Assembly: GCA_039621445.1 (NCBI GenBank)
Contig: CP154954.1
Coordinates: forward strand, 11,009,229-11,073,228
DNA length: 64,000 nucleotides
Direction of reading: 5' to 3'
From: Euglena gracilis
Lineage: Eukaryota; Euglenida; Euglenophyceae; Euglenales
The position numbers and the translations under genes are program-made. The notes under the pieces are model-generated. The model had not been told where the DNA came from, searched no databases, and worked only from the letters and a program-made list of their open reading frames with translations. Positions 43,426-54,783 of the stretch are shown in pieces. Each line of letters starts with the position of its first letter. Within the stretch, counting starts at the first letter, position 1.

Positions 43426-46400
43426 CTAGAAACCTACTTTTCGCCGGTTGGAGGAGTTACCACGGTGCTCGCGGCGCTTACCGCGATTTCTGTAGCCGGG
43501 CCGGGGGGAACGAGACCTGGGACATTTGGATGAGTGATGGTCTTTGGAACCGCAAAGTGAACAACAGGGATTTGTGGCGGGATTCCGCATAACGGGGGGA
43601 ACGGTATTCCGTTCTTCCGTCAAACCGTCGTGGTGAACGGGTTTCCTGTCGACCATGACCAGTGTATCGGGGTTTCCCCGATGACTCGCGCCGAAGAGGA
43701 TGATCCACTTCGCGAACGAGATCGTGAAGAGTCGCGATTGAAATCTTGTTTTCGGGTAGGGGGACCAGGTGACCGACCGCGAGAAGGACGGGTTTCCCGA
43801 CCATTAAGCGATGGTGACTTAGGCCTACGACCGCAAAAGCGGTTCTCCGAAGAACGTGAAACTCCCGATTGACGTGAAAACGCCGAGGAACCCGATCCCC
43901 GTGAGGAGGGCGAGCCCCTTGGGCTTCCAATACGCTTTCGCGCATCGGGATTCGGGCACTCCCGAGACATGTGACCAGATTTGTTACACAAAAAGCACAC
44001 TTTATCCGTGCCTTGGTCCGAAGAACGCTGATTCCGCGTTTTCGGTCCCGTGGTGGGTGATCTTGGTGACTTGGGTGACTTGTACAACGCATTAACCGCA
44101 CCCGCAGGGATTCCCGCGGTGGGATGCGTTTGGAAAGCGGACTGTATTTGTCCCAAAACTTGTGAGAGCTTGAGTTGCTTTGACGCATAATTCCAACGTT
44201 GGGCAAGAGTCATCTCATGCCCTGCCAACTCCTCGCGATGGATATCCTTCACGAGGGATGGTGTGAAATGCAACAAAACCGCATCGAATTGTTTGCGCAT
44301 TTGCCTCTCGCTAAGTTCATCAACTTCGGAAGCAAGTGCTAACCATTTGGCATAACAAAGGTCAACGGATTTCCATTTGCGATCCGATGGCGCGCATTGT
44401 CGCCATTTCTTCTCCAGGGTAATCCTGGTGACCAAGCTTGAATTGGTTGAAGCGTATTGCTCAACCAGATCTTCAAATGATACGCCATTACGTATCACCA
44501 AATTGCGTGCGCGTTCTCGCTCCTGACTCGGTAGGCAATCGATGAATTACATCTTGACTACCTCGGGATTCGGGTCTTGGGTGGGTCCTTTTAGTACCCA
44601 GTAGTACTCCCAGTCCCGAAAAAAATTGTCTCCATGTGGTTGGATCCCAGTCCCATTGGGGCTTCACCTTGTTCGCGATTGCGATGGTGCCCTTGAAGTC
44701 TCTCTGAGTAACCCGTTGACCCTCGGTTGTATTCCAGGGGTTTGGCTGCGGATAATTCTTAACACCAAACGCGTTTCGCGGATTTTCCGTTCCAAGTGTG
44801 ACCTGTGCAGGATTTCCCTCACCAAGTGTAAGGTTGGCAGGATTTTCCTGCGGGAATTGCGAAAAATGTGGTAAAATTCTCCCGGTGGGGCGGGTTTCCC
44901 GCCGAAAACCCGATGGCGGTTGGTATGATCGCGAATGCGACACAACACCAATACCAGGTGTGGGGTGTTGGCTCATTCCTCGTACAAGGTTGGAATGTTG
45001 AATTTCTTCGTGGAGACTCGAAGTTTCGAGCGGTGGATCAATTTCCTCATCGGAAATGTCGTGTGAAAAGTGGGTTTGTGCATTGGGCAAATGCAAAGGT
45101 GGTACAATTAGCGTTTTCGCAGGTGGCTGTACCAAATTCGCGGTGGATGTAGGGATTCCTACTCCAGAAACAGTAATTTGAGAACACGATTCAGGGACAT
45201 TTGGAATAACAACCGCAGCGCTTACCGCGGTGGGTGGTGGCATAACCGGTACCGGAGTGGACATTTTATCCAAACTCGCGGACAAGTCATGCACCGTTTC
45301 TTCCAAATGTTCCACCAACTGGAGTTGGCCGCAAATACGGTCAACCTCAGTCTCCAAATGTTGCGGTGGTAACGTGAAAAATCGTCCAAGTTTGGTAACT
45401 TTTCAGAAACCAAGTGTAAATCTTGGACAAGTTGTCCTTGGGACTCCTCCACATTCTGGAGTTGACCCGCAAGCACTTTTACTGCATTTGCGACAATTTG
45501 CAATTGGTGGGGTGAATTGGTGTGGGTTTCCGCGGTGGTGCGCGAATGTTCCGCGGTTGGCTTTTCCAACGACGCATAAATTCGCCCATCCAACCGTGAA
45601 ACCTCATCTTGCATGGATCGGGCATTCTGATTCACAGATTCTTCAAGTTGAATCAAACTCGTGCAAAATGCTTGCAAGGTTTCCTTGTTGTCACCAAGCA
45701 TTTTGATATAAAATGAGCGAAATTCTGGTGAATCGGATATCCGAGCACGCGAAACATTAGGAAGTGCGCGAATTTCAGCTACTGTGGTGGACAACAATAT
45801 GCAACGGGTTTGCAACTCCCCAATAGCGGCTTGAATACCACTAATGTCGGGAATTCGCTTAGAAAGTGCAGAAACATGCTCCTGCAAAACGACAACGGTG
45901 GCATTAATACCGCCAATGTCCGTTTGCATTTGTTGTTGCGTGAAATCCAACCGTTGTGTGCAATCCGTGATTTTCGCGTTCAAGGAGGGTAATCCATCCT
46001 GGTTTGCGGCACAATGGCAGGATTTTTGCTCTAACTGTGAAATTCGTTCCTCCAAAAGCTGGATTTGCGTACGGGGAACAACATTTTCTTGCACTTTCGC
46101 TTGAAGTTGCTTCAAATGTTCGATTTCCGAGCAAAGATGCAAAATCCGTTGTTGGGCTTCTTGGAAAGAAGTGGTGAGTGCGGCAAAATGCTCAACCGCA
46201 ACAAAGTTACCGATTTCCGGTATTTTGGGGGTGGCATTTTGCGCTTGTAACTGGTGCTGCAATTGCAGTAGGATGGTTGAACAGGATTCCACCTTGGCAA
46301 AAAGATGGCTCATACCATCTTGCACATGCAGAAACTTGTAATCATTCCGCGTTTCTGCTTCATGCAGTGTTTCACTGATTTGTTGGAAATTTTGTGCAAG

Positions 46401-47304
46401 TTGGATGAGCAAAATACTGTCCACACTTTCTCGAAAATGCTGAAGGTGTTTCCCAGCATTTTCAAAATTGTGCTGGCAATATTTGCCCATTTCCTGCAAA
46501 CAATTCCAGCAATATTCCAGCTTGGTGTTGACAACCCTTTGTCCTCATCAAACTGCAAAACCTTGTAAAGCATGGTTGCGCATTCCGCAACGCATTGGTG
46601 GACATGCAAAATTTGCTTGCTTAGCGGGTGATCTGCTGGGAGTTGACCGAGAATCCGGTAAACATCACCGGGGGTGAGGTTATCCCTCAAATCATCACCA
46701 TAGTCCTCCACAACGGAAACGGCACCAGAGATTTCCGGTACCACCAGACGCATATCTGGATTCCATGGCAAAGCAGGGAAAACCGCAGTTTCCGCGGGTA
46801 ATCCCGGCAATGCGTGAAATGGTGTGGGGGGTGGAAATTGAGGGGGGGTTGGAAAAAACACGGTGTTTCCACCGAGTTGCACTCCAAATGGCCCACCGGT
46901 GCTTCTACCGGGGATCTTTTGGGTGTGAACAGAGCAAAGGGCAAATACCCCTCACTTTGTTCATGGGTAACATGAGTAACCAAGTGTAAAGGTGCAAGGG
47001 GTTCATCTCCTCGCCCACTTAATGATGGGTGAACCGGGATGGAGGAAGGCATTTTGCCACCTACATCCCGCACAATCAATGGCAATGATCATGAGGAAGG
47101 CTTATTGCCCCCTTACAACAATAAATGCGTTTCGCCTTGTGACAATGACAATTGACGCAATGTGTCTTCTTGTTGGTTGGCGAGTCGGGAATTGGAACTT
47201 GTTTCATTCGAACCGTTCCAATCCCCGCAATCTTCATCAAGATTGGTCAATGAACTCATCAACAAGTCATAATCAAATTTGTGGTTGGGGCTTGTGCTCT
47301 GCAT
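43426..47304 (-). pseudogene. gag: E4 gag, nearly full length, frameshifted
   Basis: The start MQSTSPNHKFDYDLL at 47304 is chosen because E5 has MQSTGPNHQLNYALL at the same leader position. Order: Ser/Gln-rich N-terminus; VETPCFFQPP; acidic block (DYGDDLRDNLTPGDV); about 500 residues of coiled coil (46499-45222; LLEERISQLEQKSCHC, FRSFYIKMLGDNKETLQAF); Pro-rich linker; capsid-like block (VKPQWDWDPTTWRQFF; DRKWKSVDLCYAKWLALASE; KQFDAVLLHFTPSLVKDI). One intact knuckle, CFLCNKSGHMSREC (43997-43955), is followed by an RS-rich tail (SPRGSPSSRGSGSSAFSR). Frameshifts near 46880, 46500, 45360 and 44500. Gag would form the particle; the long coiled coil is unusual for Ty3/gypsy. Confidence 0.82.
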
Positions 47305-47547
47305 CTTTTGAGATGGATAAAAAGGCAAAAACCCAAAAATTCACACAAATAAGCAGAGAAACAGGGACCAGAAAGGTTGTATCGGCGAATACCGAACAGA
47401 GCCTTCTGTGACCTGTATCTTTGCTTAAAGGTTGGCTAAGGGCCAGGAACAGTACTTTCACCGTGTTTCACGGCTCAGTACGATCATCACCACCAGTCAA
47501 CCACAGAGTTTCTCTGTGTAGGACCGTAACCTAATTCTGCTACCAAG
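47305..47547 (-). other. E4 PBS and leader
   Basis: The PBS TGGTAGCAGAATTAGG (47545-47530) lies two bases after the LTR end. Unlike E1 and E5 I see only one PBS copy here. The leader ends in GATGCAGAGCACAAGCCCCA, which includes the gag ATG and is shared with E5. Confidence 0.75.
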
Positions 47548-47956
47548 TGTACGTCCAAGGACTTCCCTTTGACCCCTTTTGTCCCGGAAAAGCCTGTTTT
47601 GCTTTCTCCTGGTGCGCACCTACTTAGGTGAGTAAAAATCCTTGGAGTAACAAAACCCTTTTTCCCAATTCCCCTACGCTAAGGCAGAGCACAAAGCAAG
47701 TCAATGTGAAAGGATTTTCCTTCACAGTCGTGTTCAGTCCTTTCAGAGGTTTATCCTCTTACTTCAAAACAATCAGAATGGGAAGAATAGAATACCACCT
47801 GTGAGGAAAAGAGATCACGCGAGCACGTGTGATACGTGTCGCTAATTCTCATAGGACCTGCCACGATCGTCAGGCTGTGTTCACCACAGCCGTCAGATTG
47901 TGACGGATCCAGACTCTGCAGGTTTCCTACAGAGCTGGGATCGTGCCTGGTACACA
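47548..47956 (-). repeat. 5' LTR of E4
   Basis: 409-bp LTR from TGTGTACCAGGCACGATCCC to TTGGACGTACA, followed by a PBS. Contains CTCTTTTCCTCACAG then GTGGTATTCTATT, and TTGCTTTGTGCTCTGCC. Closest to the E2 LTR. The flank at 47957 is the middle of a gag fragment. Confidence 0.88.
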
Positions 47957-49325
47957 CCATATACCTACCCTGGAGATTGGCCATGAATCGCTAATGCGAA
48001 ACACGGAACTTACCGCGATCCCGCGATTTGCGGGTGAACAACGGGATTCATACTCCCCTGGTATTTTACCACACCCCGAATTGTGGAATCGCGACCCTTT
48101 ACAATCCGAATCGCGGAATCGCGTAACACAACCATATAAGTCGCGGAACTGCGATGTACCAAATACCCATGGTACCTACGGTACCATGTGTACCATCCCG
48201 GATGCGCATTCGCACATGCCACCACAACAACCCTATAACAACAATTACGATGGAAATCGCGGCCCACAACGCGATTTCAAAGGCACCATTACATGTGCCA
48301 ACACGGTGAAACCACAATGGGACGGAGATCCCACAACTTGGAAACAATTTTGGCGCGATTGGACATACTGTTGGGACTTGAAGGGTTCAACCCAAGACGG
48401 GAACCCAGAGGTAATCAAGATGTAATTCATTGATTGCTTTCCCAAGGAAGAAAAAGATCGCGCCCGACAACTTGTGATCCGGAACCGGATTACGTTTGAT
48501 GAATGGTTGACCAATATGCGTCAACCTGTTCAAGCCTAATTTCGCGAATTACGCTGGATAAATAATGGCGGCAATTCGCACCAACTGACCGAAAATGGAA
48601 GTCAATCGACCTTTGGTATTCCAAATGGTTGGGATTGGCTTCTGAGATTGATGAACTGGGAGAGAATCAAATGAAAGAACAATTCGATGCGGTTCTCCTC
48701 CATTTCATTCCTTAAATTATCAAGGACATCCACCGCGAGGAACTGGCGGACAACAAACTCACACTTGAACAACGATGAAAAAACGTTTCCAAACAAATGA
48801 AACTCTCACAACTTTTGGGACAGATACAATCGGCTTACACCAACCACCCTACCGCTGGTCTCCCTAGCAGTACGGTCAGTGCCCTACAAAAGACTTCTTC
48901 TCCAAAATCCCCACGGGGATACCGTAAACATACAAACCCCCCAAGGGGCGATACAAAAACGCGCTATCTGCGCTCATCTGCCCAATCTTCTGACAAAATT
49001 TGCTTTTTGTGCAACAAATCGGGGCATACGTCCCGGGACTGCCCCCACCCTGATACGCGAAAGCGGTATCAGAGTCCAAATGGTTCATAATCCTCGCGGA
49101 GCTCTCGCTCCTCTGGATATTCGCACAAATCTGGACAATCACAATCTTCGGGTTATCGACAAAGGTCCTGATCACCGTTCCGCGACCGCGGACGCGATCG
49201 CGCACCACGTGGTCGATCACCCCGACCCCCTTACAAACGTGACACAAGTCGCGATTCATCGCGATCACGTTCGCGAAGTGGATCATCTTCTTCAGGATCG
49301 TCATCCGGGAAACCGGATTACTATG
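47957..49325 (+). pseudogene. gag: Plus-strand gag fragment: linker, capsid block, knuckle
   Basis: Starts abruptly at the E4 LTR in the gag Pro-rich linker and runs through VKPQWDGDPTTWKQFWRDW, DRKWKSIDLWYSKW (frameshifted) and KLSQLLGQIQSAYTNHP to an intact knuckle CFLCNKSGHTSRDC (about 49003-49044). A TAA after NGS is at the same place as in E3. The RS-rich tail goes on to about 49325. Stops near 48423 and 48715 and several frameshifts. Belongs to the E3 subfamily. Confidence 0.75.
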
Positions 49326-49988
49326 AGAGGTACTTTGGGATGATAGGGAGGAGTATGTCCAAAAAGCATCCCAAGTCATCACCACACATGGGGCTGTTGT
49401 CAGCAGTCATAATTTTGATGTGGTACTTGGCTTTCACCAAGAGGGAGTTGGGAATTAATCCCGTTCGAAAGAGAAGGGTGATTCGCCACCCTGTGTCGAC
49501 CAAAATTTGGCATTTGGTGGAAACATTTTGTGTTTGGATTTCCGCTTGGACGAAAAGTTCCATGGGTGGTACGCAAAGTGCAGGATCCGGTGTAAAACTG
49601 TTGTCTCTCCAACTATTCCAGGATCCCGTTCCTACTTTGCTCAGCATTCCAGGCAGAAATTTGGAGTGAGGGGTGGGGGACCCGAAAATTTTCCGGGTAC
49701 GGACCAAAAAGGCAGATGGGCAGCGAAAGTAAGGTTGATCAGGTCCTACTTCCGTCTGTTCATCAGCCCAGAGGTCCGTTCCCACAGACCTCGGGCACCC
49801 CTACTCCAAGTCCGATTCAGCACTTCAGCTGTCTCTCGTTTTCTTGTGTGAGTAGATAGCGCGCAATGCGCGGACCGCATTGCGGTCATCCTCCAATGAG
49901 GATTCGGAGTTCTCATCCCCCTCCCTGCCCGAAGCCGGGGTTCCCTCCTCTAAAGACGAGATTTTGAACCCGACCTTGTGTTTTCTAT
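49326..49988 (-). pseudogene. Inverted protease fragment beside the E5 LTR
   Basis: Minus-strand copy of the region 26411-27050 of E3: SAFLVRTRKIFGSPTPHSK, then LVDTGWRITLLFRTGLIPNS with an intact DTG, then TADNSPMCGDDLGCFLDI. It stops at the inverted junction with the gag fragment near 49326. The other end stops exactly at the start of the E5 LTR, so E5 inserted into or next to it. Confidence 0.7.
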
Positions 49989-50301
49989 TGTGTACCAGGC
50001 GTATGCTTCTGTCCCCTTCCGTTGAAGAAGTTAGAATGGAAGCAGATCCTATTAGGATTTCCTAATGGGTGCCCGTTCTCTCTCCACAGGTGGTATTCTT
50101 CTTTATACCTTTTCCTTCCTTTCCATCGGACCGGACTTGGTTATCCAGTCCGTCCTCCCTGCATTGCTCTGTGCTTTGCTTCTTCGGAAGTGGGAAAAGG
50201 GATTTTCTGTTACTCTGATTTTCAGTTGCCAAGTAGGTGCGCCAAGGCGAAAGCGAAGTCTTTTGGGAATTGGGAAAGGAGAATTGGGAATCAGACGTAC
50301 A
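49989..50301 (+). repeat. 5' LTR of E5
   Basis: 313-bp LTR from TGTGTACCAGGCGTATG to CAGACGTACA, about 100 bp shorter than the others. Contains TTCTCTCTCCACAG then GTGGTATTCTTC, and GCTCTGTGCTTTGC. Followed by a PBS. Confidence 0.88.
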
Positions 50302-50540
50302 CTTGGTAGCAGATTAGGTCACGATCCTACACATACAGCCCATACAGAAAGAAACGCTATCAAGTATTACACTTGGTAGCAGATTGGTTACGATCCTATA
50401 CACACTTCACAAAAAGAAAGGCTACCAGGTATTATACTTATTAGCAGATTAGGTCACGATCCTACACATACAGCCTATACAGAAAAAAAAGGCTACCAGG
50501 TATTACACTTGGTAGCAGATTGGTTCGATCCTACGCTGAC
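50302..50540 (+). repeat. Tandem array of four PBS-like units in the E5 leader
   Basis: Units begin TGGTAGCAGATT at 50304, 50374, 50439 (degenerate, TATTAGCAGATT) and 50510, with spacing 70, 65 and 71 bp. Each unit continues (A/G)GGT-ACGATCCTAC. Before units 2-4 a segment of the type GGCTACCAGG-TATTACA-CTTGGTAGC forms a 9-bp hairpin that pairs the PBS-like bases. E1 has one such extra unit. Only the first follows the LTR directly. Confidence 0.75.
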
Positions 50541-50723
50541 TGGCAGAGGAGAGCCCCTGCACCGTTATTACACGGTCGCAGCGTCAGCTCCCGGCTTCTA
50601 GTCAACGTCTAAGCAGACGAGCAGGATCCGGAAGGCTCTGTACGGTATTACCCGTTACAGCCCCTCTGGTGCCAGCACAACTGCTTAGTTTTGTGGGTTT
50701 TTGCTGTTTTTGTCATCAAAAAG
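50541..50723 (+). other. E5 leader with two TATTA-loop hairpins
   Basis: CTGCACCGTTATTACACGGT and CTGTACGGTATTACCCGTTA can each fold, with TATTA or TTATTA in the loop, echoing the TATTACA loops of the PBS array. It ends in the E4-like sequence around the gag ATG. Possible packaging or dimerisation structure, by analogy only. Confidence 0.4.
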
Positions 50724-53700
50724 ATGCAAAGCACAGGCCCCAACCATCAACTCAATTATGCCTTATTACAGGCATCATTGCAATACATTGACCAAGAAAC
50801 AGGGGATTGGAAGCTTTAATGTGAAAGTGCTTCCAGTTCCCACGCCGATGAGGCACCATTGGTTCAATTGTCAAGATTGCAACATTTGTCATCATTGACA
50901 GTGGTCGGCGATGAGCCCTCCACTTCATTGGCTTCAGAGGCTAATGCGGCCTCTTCCGCACTCACCTTGCCACAACGGGGGTATTCGCCTCTGTCTGCGG
51001 CAATGGTGCAGCTGCGCACACCGGAGAGACCCGTGGTGATTCCGCCACCGGGCTTCTCTGGTGATGGTGGGTTGGAAACCCCGTGTTTCTTTCAACCACC
51101 ACCCGTTCTTCTACCGGCAAGCCCTTACAGAGCTTTGCCACCACCACCCATCTTGGGTGCTATCCCGCACTACCTTGGCAACCGGAGACTCGCCTAGTGG
51201 TACCAGAATACTCTGGTACGTCCCAACACATGGATGGTTATGGGAAGGGCACTGTGGAGCTCCTCACTGCTGAGGATGTGCAGGATATCGTTGCTCGGCT
51301 TCCCGGGGATCACCCCCTTGTGAGGCAGTTCAACCATGTGCAACAATGCGTTGCAGATTGTGCAACCGCACTCAACAAAGTGCTCCAGTTTGATGAGGAC
51401 AACCAAAAACATGTCTTAACCAAGCTGGAATACTGCTGGAATAACTTGCAGGAAGTTGGCAAATATTGCCAGAGGAATTTCGAAAGTGCGGGTATTGACC
51501 TTGCAAACTTTCGGGAAACCTTTGACAAAATGTGCCAACAACTCCCGCAAAACTTCCGGCAAATTAGTGAATGCATGCATGAAGCGGAAACGCGGAATGA
51601 TTCCAAGTTTCTGCACTTGCATGACTCACTACGACAGTTATCGGGACAAATGGAGTCCTGTTCCTCCTCGTTGTTGCATTTGCAACAACAGTTGCAGGCA
51701 CGAGATTTCTCGTCTGCAACACCCAGCAGTGGTGGATTTGTGTCTATGGACCATTTCACCACATTGTCCGCAACTTTCCATGAAGCGCAACACCGCATTA
51801 TGCAGTTGTGCGATGAAACGGAAAAGTTTCGGCAATTCCAGTCACAAGCCAACGAGAATTTTGCTCCCCACACGTATATGCGGCAGTTGGAGGAGCGACT
51901 TTCCCGCTTGGATCCGAAAACCTGCTATTGTGACGTGAATCACGTTGGATTGTCCAATCTGAGCGCGGAAGTGGCGGAAGCAGCACAACGGCAGGATTCT
52001 CTGCAGTTGCAGTTGCAATCCGACATTGGCGGGATTAACTCGGCCATTGTGGGTTTGCAACAAAGCTATTCCGCACTTTCCCACCGAGGAATCGGTGAAT
52101 CGGAACGCCTGATACACACAAAGTGAGACCACCAGGTTGGATGAGCGAATTTCCGCGTTTTTGGATAAGCCACAACCCGGAAATTTGCCCGTGGGTACCA
52201 CAACCGCGTTGTCGGATAACCCTGCACCGGTTGCACCCACCACCACACCAACCAAGGTAACATCACCTTTGCAGATTCTGTCAAATGCTGTAAAAGCATT
52301 AATGGGACAACTCCAATTATTGGACAAGTCTCACGGGAAGCTTGTCCAAGATGTTACCGGAATTTCCGACAGGATTCCGCACTTGGATGACTTTTCCCGT
52401 TACCGCAAGCGTATTCGCGCTTTGGAGGATGAAATTGACCATATTTGCGGCCAACTCCAACTTGTTGAGCATTTGGAGCAAAGTGTGCATGACTTGTTTG
52501 TGGGTTTGGATAATGTGTCCAACCAACAGCGGGTTTCACACCGCAATTCGGCAGTATGCATTGCCGAAGATGCGCCAAATGTTCCAGAGTCCCGTTTCCA
52601 TCACCCGGCTCTGGGTGCACATGCACCACCACCACCCGTATCCCGAGTGTCACAATCCGCGATTCCGCGAATTGTGCCACCATTGGCCTTGCCCACAACC
52701 CAAACCTGGTTTTCGGATGAATTTCCAATTACGGGAACCGAATTTGCGGAAAACACGGCGATTCCGCCAAGTCTCCACAAAGAAATACATCATTCCATGC
52801 TTGTGCGTGGAATGAGCCAAACCCGTACACCGGGAGTGGGTCACACGTTGCATGCGCCACATACCCCCACACCGGCGAGTCCCCGTATTACGGGTGACCA
52901 ACAGGGTTTGCGACCGGATTTGCGGTACCAGGATTCACCTTCACCAGAACTTTCGCGATTTCGACAAGGTTCCGGAAAGGATACGCTTGGTGCTCGAGCG
53001 TACCCAGGCCCAAAACCGCGGAATACCACCGAGCGTCATTGGGTTTCTCAGAAAGACTTCAAGGGCACCATCGCAATCGCGAATAAGGTGAAACCGCAAT
53101 GGGACGGTGATCCAACCACATGGAGACAGTTTTTCCGGGACTGGGAATACTACTGGGCAATGAAAGGGCCAACCCAGGACACAAACCCGGAGGTGATCAA
53201 GGTGGACTTCATCGATTGCCTCCCAAGGGATGAGAAGGGATGACAACTCGTTATTCGCTACCGCGTTTCCTTTGATGACCTGGTGGAGCAACACGCTTCC
53301 ACCAGTTCAAGTTTGGTCGCTAGGATTACCCTGGAGAACAAGTGGCGGCAATGCGCCCACCCGACCGCAAGTGGAAGTCCATTGACCTTTGGTATGCCAA
53401 ATGGTTAGGACTTGCCGCTGAAGTGGATGAACTCAGTGAAAAGCAAATGCGCGAACAGTTTGATGCTGTTCTCCTGCATTTCACGCCTAGTCTCATCAAG
53501 GATATCCACCGTGAGGAGTTGGCGAGTCATCCAATGACTCTTGACCAACGCTGGAATTACGTTTCCAAGCAGTTGAAGCTATCACAGCTTCTTGGTCAGA
53601 TTGAATCCGCGTATAACGCACACCCAACCGGTGGATTACCGGCTGGTTCGGTGAACGCATTGCAAAAATCACCGGTTTCACCCACTTCACCCACCACGGG

Positions 53701-54060
53701 ATCGAAAACGCGATATCCGCGTTCTTCGGACCAAGCCACGGATAAAGAGCGCTTTTTGTACAACAAAGCGGGACATATGTCTCGGGAATGTTCTAATCCT
53801 GAAGCGCGTAAGCGTATTAAGAGTCCGCGAGGCTCGACCTCTTCACGGGGTTCGGGTTCCTCCGCATTTTCACGCCAATCGGGCAATTCACGGTCATCGG
53901 GTCCCCGTTCCGGTTGTATTAGCTCCCGAATCCCGTTCCGCGATGAGCGGAAACACAGTACCCCTCGGGGTAGGTCAGCCGGTGCCCGCATGGCAGTGCG
54001 CACGTTGAAATCCGTTTACACCTCTAAAAGGCCCATAGCGGCTATTCGGCCGGTTCGGAC
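50724..54060 (+). pseudogene. gag: E5 gag, knuckle destroyed
   Basis: Starts MQSTGPNHQLNYALL (50724); a TAA at 50817 interrupts the first frame, which stays open to 51197. Then LETPCFFQPPPVLLP, an acidic block, about 350 codons of coiled coil (51083-52126; LEERLSRLDPKTCYCDVN) and more after a frameshift (ISAFLDKPQPGN to LVEHLEQSVHDLF). Then a Pro/His-rich linker, VKPQWDGDPTTWRQFFRDW, a TGA near 53241, and DRKWKSIDLWYAKWLGLAAE. The knuckle reads RFLYNKAGHMSREC (53750-53791): the first two Cys are replaced by Arg and Tyr, so zinc binding is lost. RS-rich tail as in E4. Confidence 0.82.
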
Positions 54061-54114
54061 CTGGAGTAGGGGAGCCCGAGGTCCGAGGGCACGGACCTCT
54101 GGGCTGATGAACAG

Positions 54115-54783
54115 ATGGATGTAGGACCTCATCAACCCTGCCGCCCCTGCCCATCTGCCTTTCTGGTCGGTACCCGGGAAATTTTCGGGTCCCCCACCCC
54201 CCACTCCAACTTTTTGCTCGGAATGTTGTGCAAAGTAGGAAAGGGTTCGTGGGAAAGCTGGCAAGAAAACTTACTTTCGCCAGACCCTTCACTTTGCTTA
54301 CCCCCCATGGAACTTTTGGTCCAAGCGGAAATTAAAATACAAAAGTTTTGTGCAAAAGTCAAAATTATCATTGACACTGGTTGTCGCATTGCACTACTTT
54401 TTCGGTTCGGGTTGATACCAACCCCCCTCTTGGTGAAAACCAAGAATCCGAGCACAATTACGACGGCTGACAACACCCCCATGTGCGGTGGTGACTTGGG
54501 ATGCTTTTTGGACATTGTCCTACCCCCCATCCCCAAGCACCACTCACACCCCCCCCAACCACAAAATTTTCCGGATACCTGGGGATACGAATCCGGAATC
54601 CATGGTTCTGACGTAATTCTGGGATACCCCTTTTTACGTCAGCACCGACTGGTAGTAGATTGCCACTGCCACGGTTTGCGCACATCACCATTCTCTTCAT
54701 TGCCCCCCAAACCGGTACCCCCTCGTTCCACTGGGTTACAAGACGAAAGCCCAAAGGCCCGAAGTACGTACGGTGTCCAGTAG
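54115..54783 (+). CDS. E5 aspartic protease, open frame
   Basis: 222-codon frame with no internal stop. After SAFLVGTREIFGSPTPHS it has the catalytic D87-T-G89 (KIIIDTGCRIALLFRFGLIP), ITTADNTPMCGGDLGCFLDI, and a C-terminal strand GSDVILGYPFLRQHRLVVD (about residues 176-194) that corresponds to the ILG motif of retropepsins. Expected to cleave gag and pol after translation as part of gag-pol. It is the most intact protease in the window. The frame is separated from gag by a shift near 54060 and from pol by a shift near 54760. Confidence 0.75.
   Translation: MDVGPHQPCRPCPSAFLVGTREIFGSPTPHSNFLLGMLCKVGKGSWESWQENLLSPDPSLCLPPMELLVQAEIKIQKFCAKVKIIIDTGCRIALLFRFGLIPTPLLVKTKNPSTITTADNTPMCGGDLGCFLDIVLPPIPKHHSHPPQPQNFPDTWGYESGIHGSDVILGYPFLRQHRLVVDCHCHGLRTSPFSSLPPKPVPPRSTGLQDESPKARSTYGVQ

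Noticed and set aside
33597-48175. The 218-bp gag repeats flanking E4 as a target-site duplication
   Set aside because: Far too long for an LTR element, diverged from each other, and one E4 edge is inside ORF B and not at an LTR.
50302-50540. tRNA genes in the E5 leader
   Set aside because: Only an acceptor/T-arm-like complement is present; no D-arm, anticodon arm or full cloverleaf can be drawn.
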